A DNA stretch of 64,000 nucleotides, from assembly GCA_905233945.1 (NCBI GenBank), contig CAJOFY010000013.1, positions 1 to 64,000 on the forward strand. Reading direction: 5' to 3'. The translations under genes and the position numbers were made by a program. The notes beneath the pieces were generated by a model that was not told where the DNA came from, ran no database searches, and saw only the letters and a program-made list of their open reading frames with translations. The stretch comes from an uncultured bacterium. Lineage in GTDB: Bacteria > UBP6 > UBA1177. Positions 62,013 to 64,000 of this stretch are shown piece by piece (the first letter of the stretch is position 1; every line of letters begins with the position of its first letter).

Positions 62013-64000
62013 CCTAAAGGTCAAGTTCCTTGGTATAGTCATTAGGCTAAATCCATGAAAACAAGGGTTGAAACTCATTTTTATGAAATTGGAAAAAGAA
62101 GCAGTGCTTGTCATTAGGCTAAATCCATGAAAACAAGGGTTGAAACAGACAAATGGCAAAGTGTTATCTGTTGCAAGTTAGGGAAGGTCATTAGGCTAAA
62201 TCCATGAAAACAAGGGTTGAAACCTTTCTTTTGAAAGAAGGGTAAACTCGTTCCCATTCCGTCATTAGGCTAAATCCATGAAAACAAGGGTTGAAACTCC
62301 AGCAGTTCAAACGTATCGCACGTGGTTTCAAAGTCATTAGGCTAAATCCATGAAAACAAGGGTTGAAACATAAATCAAATCCATCGAGATCTTCTCTGAA
62401 AAGAAGGGTCATTAGGCTAAATCCATGAAAACAAGGGTTGAAACTTTATTATCTTCGAGAATTTCTATCTCGCATATATTTGTCATTAGGCTAAATCCAT
62501 GAAAACAAGGGTTGAAACTTAATTTGTTTTACGCCATATGCTGTTTCGATTTTGGGTCATTAGGCTAAATCCATGAAAACAAGGGTTGAAACATAAATTT
62601 CTATAAGGCGGCGTCAGATGCGAAAAAGGTCATTAGGCTAAATCCATGAAAACAAGGGTTGAAACTTTCCATACATTTCAAGCGTATAAATCATGTTTCC
62701 GAGTCATTAGGCTAAATCCATGAAAACAAGGGTTGAAACACACTTTTGCAAATTTCAACGGCGAGCCCGACATCGTCATTAGGCTAAATCCATGAAAACA
62801 AGGGTTGAAACTAAAATTGACCCAGATTATCGCCTTCTTCTCTCCGAGAGGTCATTAGGCTAAATCCATGAAAACAAGGGTTGAAACTACAAGACAGCTT
62901 TGCAGGCACGGTTCGCCTTGCACAGTCATTAGGCTAAATCCATGAAAACAAGGGTTGAAACTTTCGTAAGCCCATTTTTCAAACTCTGCCTGAGCTACTT
63001 GTCATTAGGCTAAATCCATGAAAACAAGGGTTGAAACTAGACGGACCCATCTATTGCGCTGACTTCAATAATGCCTTGTCATTAGGCTAAATCCATGAAA
63101 ACAAGGGTTGAAACTAGATTTCAACGTAATCTACAATTACAGAATGCGCGGTCATTAGGCTAAATCCATGAAAACAAGGGTTGAAACTTTTTCTTCGACA
63201 AAACCGTATTGACCGCAGGCATAAGTCATTAGGCTAAATCCATGAAAACAAGGGTTGAAACTTTTACAAATTTTGCTTTTTGTTTTTCTGACCATCTAGT
63301 CATTAGGCTAAATCCATGAAAACAAGGGTTGAAACCTCAGGCTGAAAAAATTTATTTGCAAATAGCAGATATAGTCATTAGGCTAAATCCATGAAAACAA
63401 GGGTTGAAACCGTGTCCGCACCCATCTGAGTATTAGTGCCCATCGGCGGTCATTAGGCTAAATCCATGAAAACAAGGGTTGAAACATTATTATCTGAATT
63501 GAAAATATGCCAACTAAAAGAGGTCATTAGGCTAAATCCATGAAAACAAGGGTTGAAACTCGATAACAATACGGGCTTTGTTTACGTTGCAATATAGTCA
63601 TTAGGCTAAATCCATGAAAACAAGGGTTGAAACTGCCTTCGAGTGATTTTTTTAAGCGCGTGTCAGAAAAGGTCATTAGGCTAAATCCATGAAAACAAGG
63701 GTTGAAACTTTATCATTCTGTAATGCGCTTTGTCTGCGGTGTAAAGGTCATTAGGCTAAATCCATGAAAACAAGGGTTGAAACTGCAGTAGTGCGATTCT
63801 CTGCTTGTGTATTTCACCCGGTCATTAGGCTAAATCCATGAAAACAAGGGTTGAAACCATGAGTGAGAATTTCCTCGGACGGTTTTAAACGATGGTCATT
63901 AGGCTAAATCCATGAAAACAAGGGTTGAAACAAAAGTTTTCCCAATGTCCATGCGTCACTTGTTATAAAGGTCATTAGGCTAAATCCATGAAAACAAGGG

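Larger units (their letters stand above)
61334..64000 (+). CRISPR. Type I-B CRISPR array, 36 spacers, continuing past the window
   Basis: Thirty-seven repeats were counted, the last cut by the window end. The 37-nt repeat begins GTCATTAGGC and ends GGGTTGAAAC, so the predicted 5' crRNA handle is GTTGAAAC and transcription runs on the plus strand from the leader. Spacers are 35-40 nt, apart from one of 25 nt (62013-62037). Repeats are otherwise identical to one another, but repeats 4 and 10 lack their last 10 nt. Related spacers: 3 (61521-61556) equals 9 (61950-61985); 8 (61878-61912) and 20 (62740-62774) differ by one base; 1 (61371-61407) resembles 12 (62147-62186); 4 (61584-61621) resembles 29 (63411-63448). 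Confidence 0.99.

Noticed and set aside
61777-62412. Minus-strand open frames inside the CRISPR array with repeated NPCFHGFSLMT
   Set aside because: The repeat peptide is the translated reverse complement of the CRISPR repeat; the frames are artefacts of repeat length.

Overview
The window comes from a Gram-negative (diderm) bacterium, moderately AT-rich. It carries many Cys-lipidated lipoproteins, Lgt, two RND/MMPL exporters and a full housekeeping set. Asp/Ser-rich lipoprotein linkers and a MopE-like protein with repeated CNGxDDDCDG motifs point to Myxococcota or a related former deltaproteobacterial lineage. A 2-hydroxyacyl-CoA dehydratase-type protein hints at anaerobic life. The lineage is inference; no marker here settles it.

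Region 1 (1-12600) is accessory. It starts with the end of a protein finishing in a GCSMLFI tail. Three SBBP-type beta-propeller lipoproteins (877-2046, 2431-3573, 4723-5859) then alternate with four full or partial copies of one other gene (252-830, 2057-2386, 3597-4676, 5870-6052). A RelB-like antitoxin/PIN toxin pair follows, then two paralogous Asp/Ser-rich lipoproteins, an ORF6N/phospholipase-D-like protein on the minus strand, and one more lipoprotein. Short copies of the GCSMLF-coding tail sit between genes.

Region 2 (12700-52300) is core genome: ribBA-ribH-nusB, a delta-prime clamp-loader gene with ricT (PSP1) and tatD, an RND exporter, a CAU tRNA with its promoter and terminator, a zinc-ribbon coiled-coil gene followed by RNase P RNA, an NSS transporter, a second RND exporter, def, a YchF-like GTPase, lgt, prfB, a SurA-like lipoprotein, rlmB-rnc, tyrS-gltX, a 1330-residue TPR-like protein, an FKBP lipoprotein, a small ABC transporter, an enlarged glmS, a MopE-like lipoprotein and ileS.

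Region 3 (52561-64000) is a complete type I-B CRISPR-Cas locus in one co-directional run: cas6-cas8b-cas7-cas5-cas3-cas4-cas1-cas2. A leader of about 237 bp follows, then an array of 36 spacers that runs off the window end. The repeat is 37 nt and ends in GTTGAAAC, so the array reads in the same direction as the cas genes. The array holds the most interesting signals. Two spacer pairs differ mostly at codon wobble positions and encode the same peptide. One pair differs by a single seed-region base. One spacer is present twice, each time followed by a repeat lacking its last 10 nt, the segment that carries the crRNA 5' handle. No wholly new defence system is evident. The alternating lipoprotein cassette locus and the array microstructure deserve follow-up.
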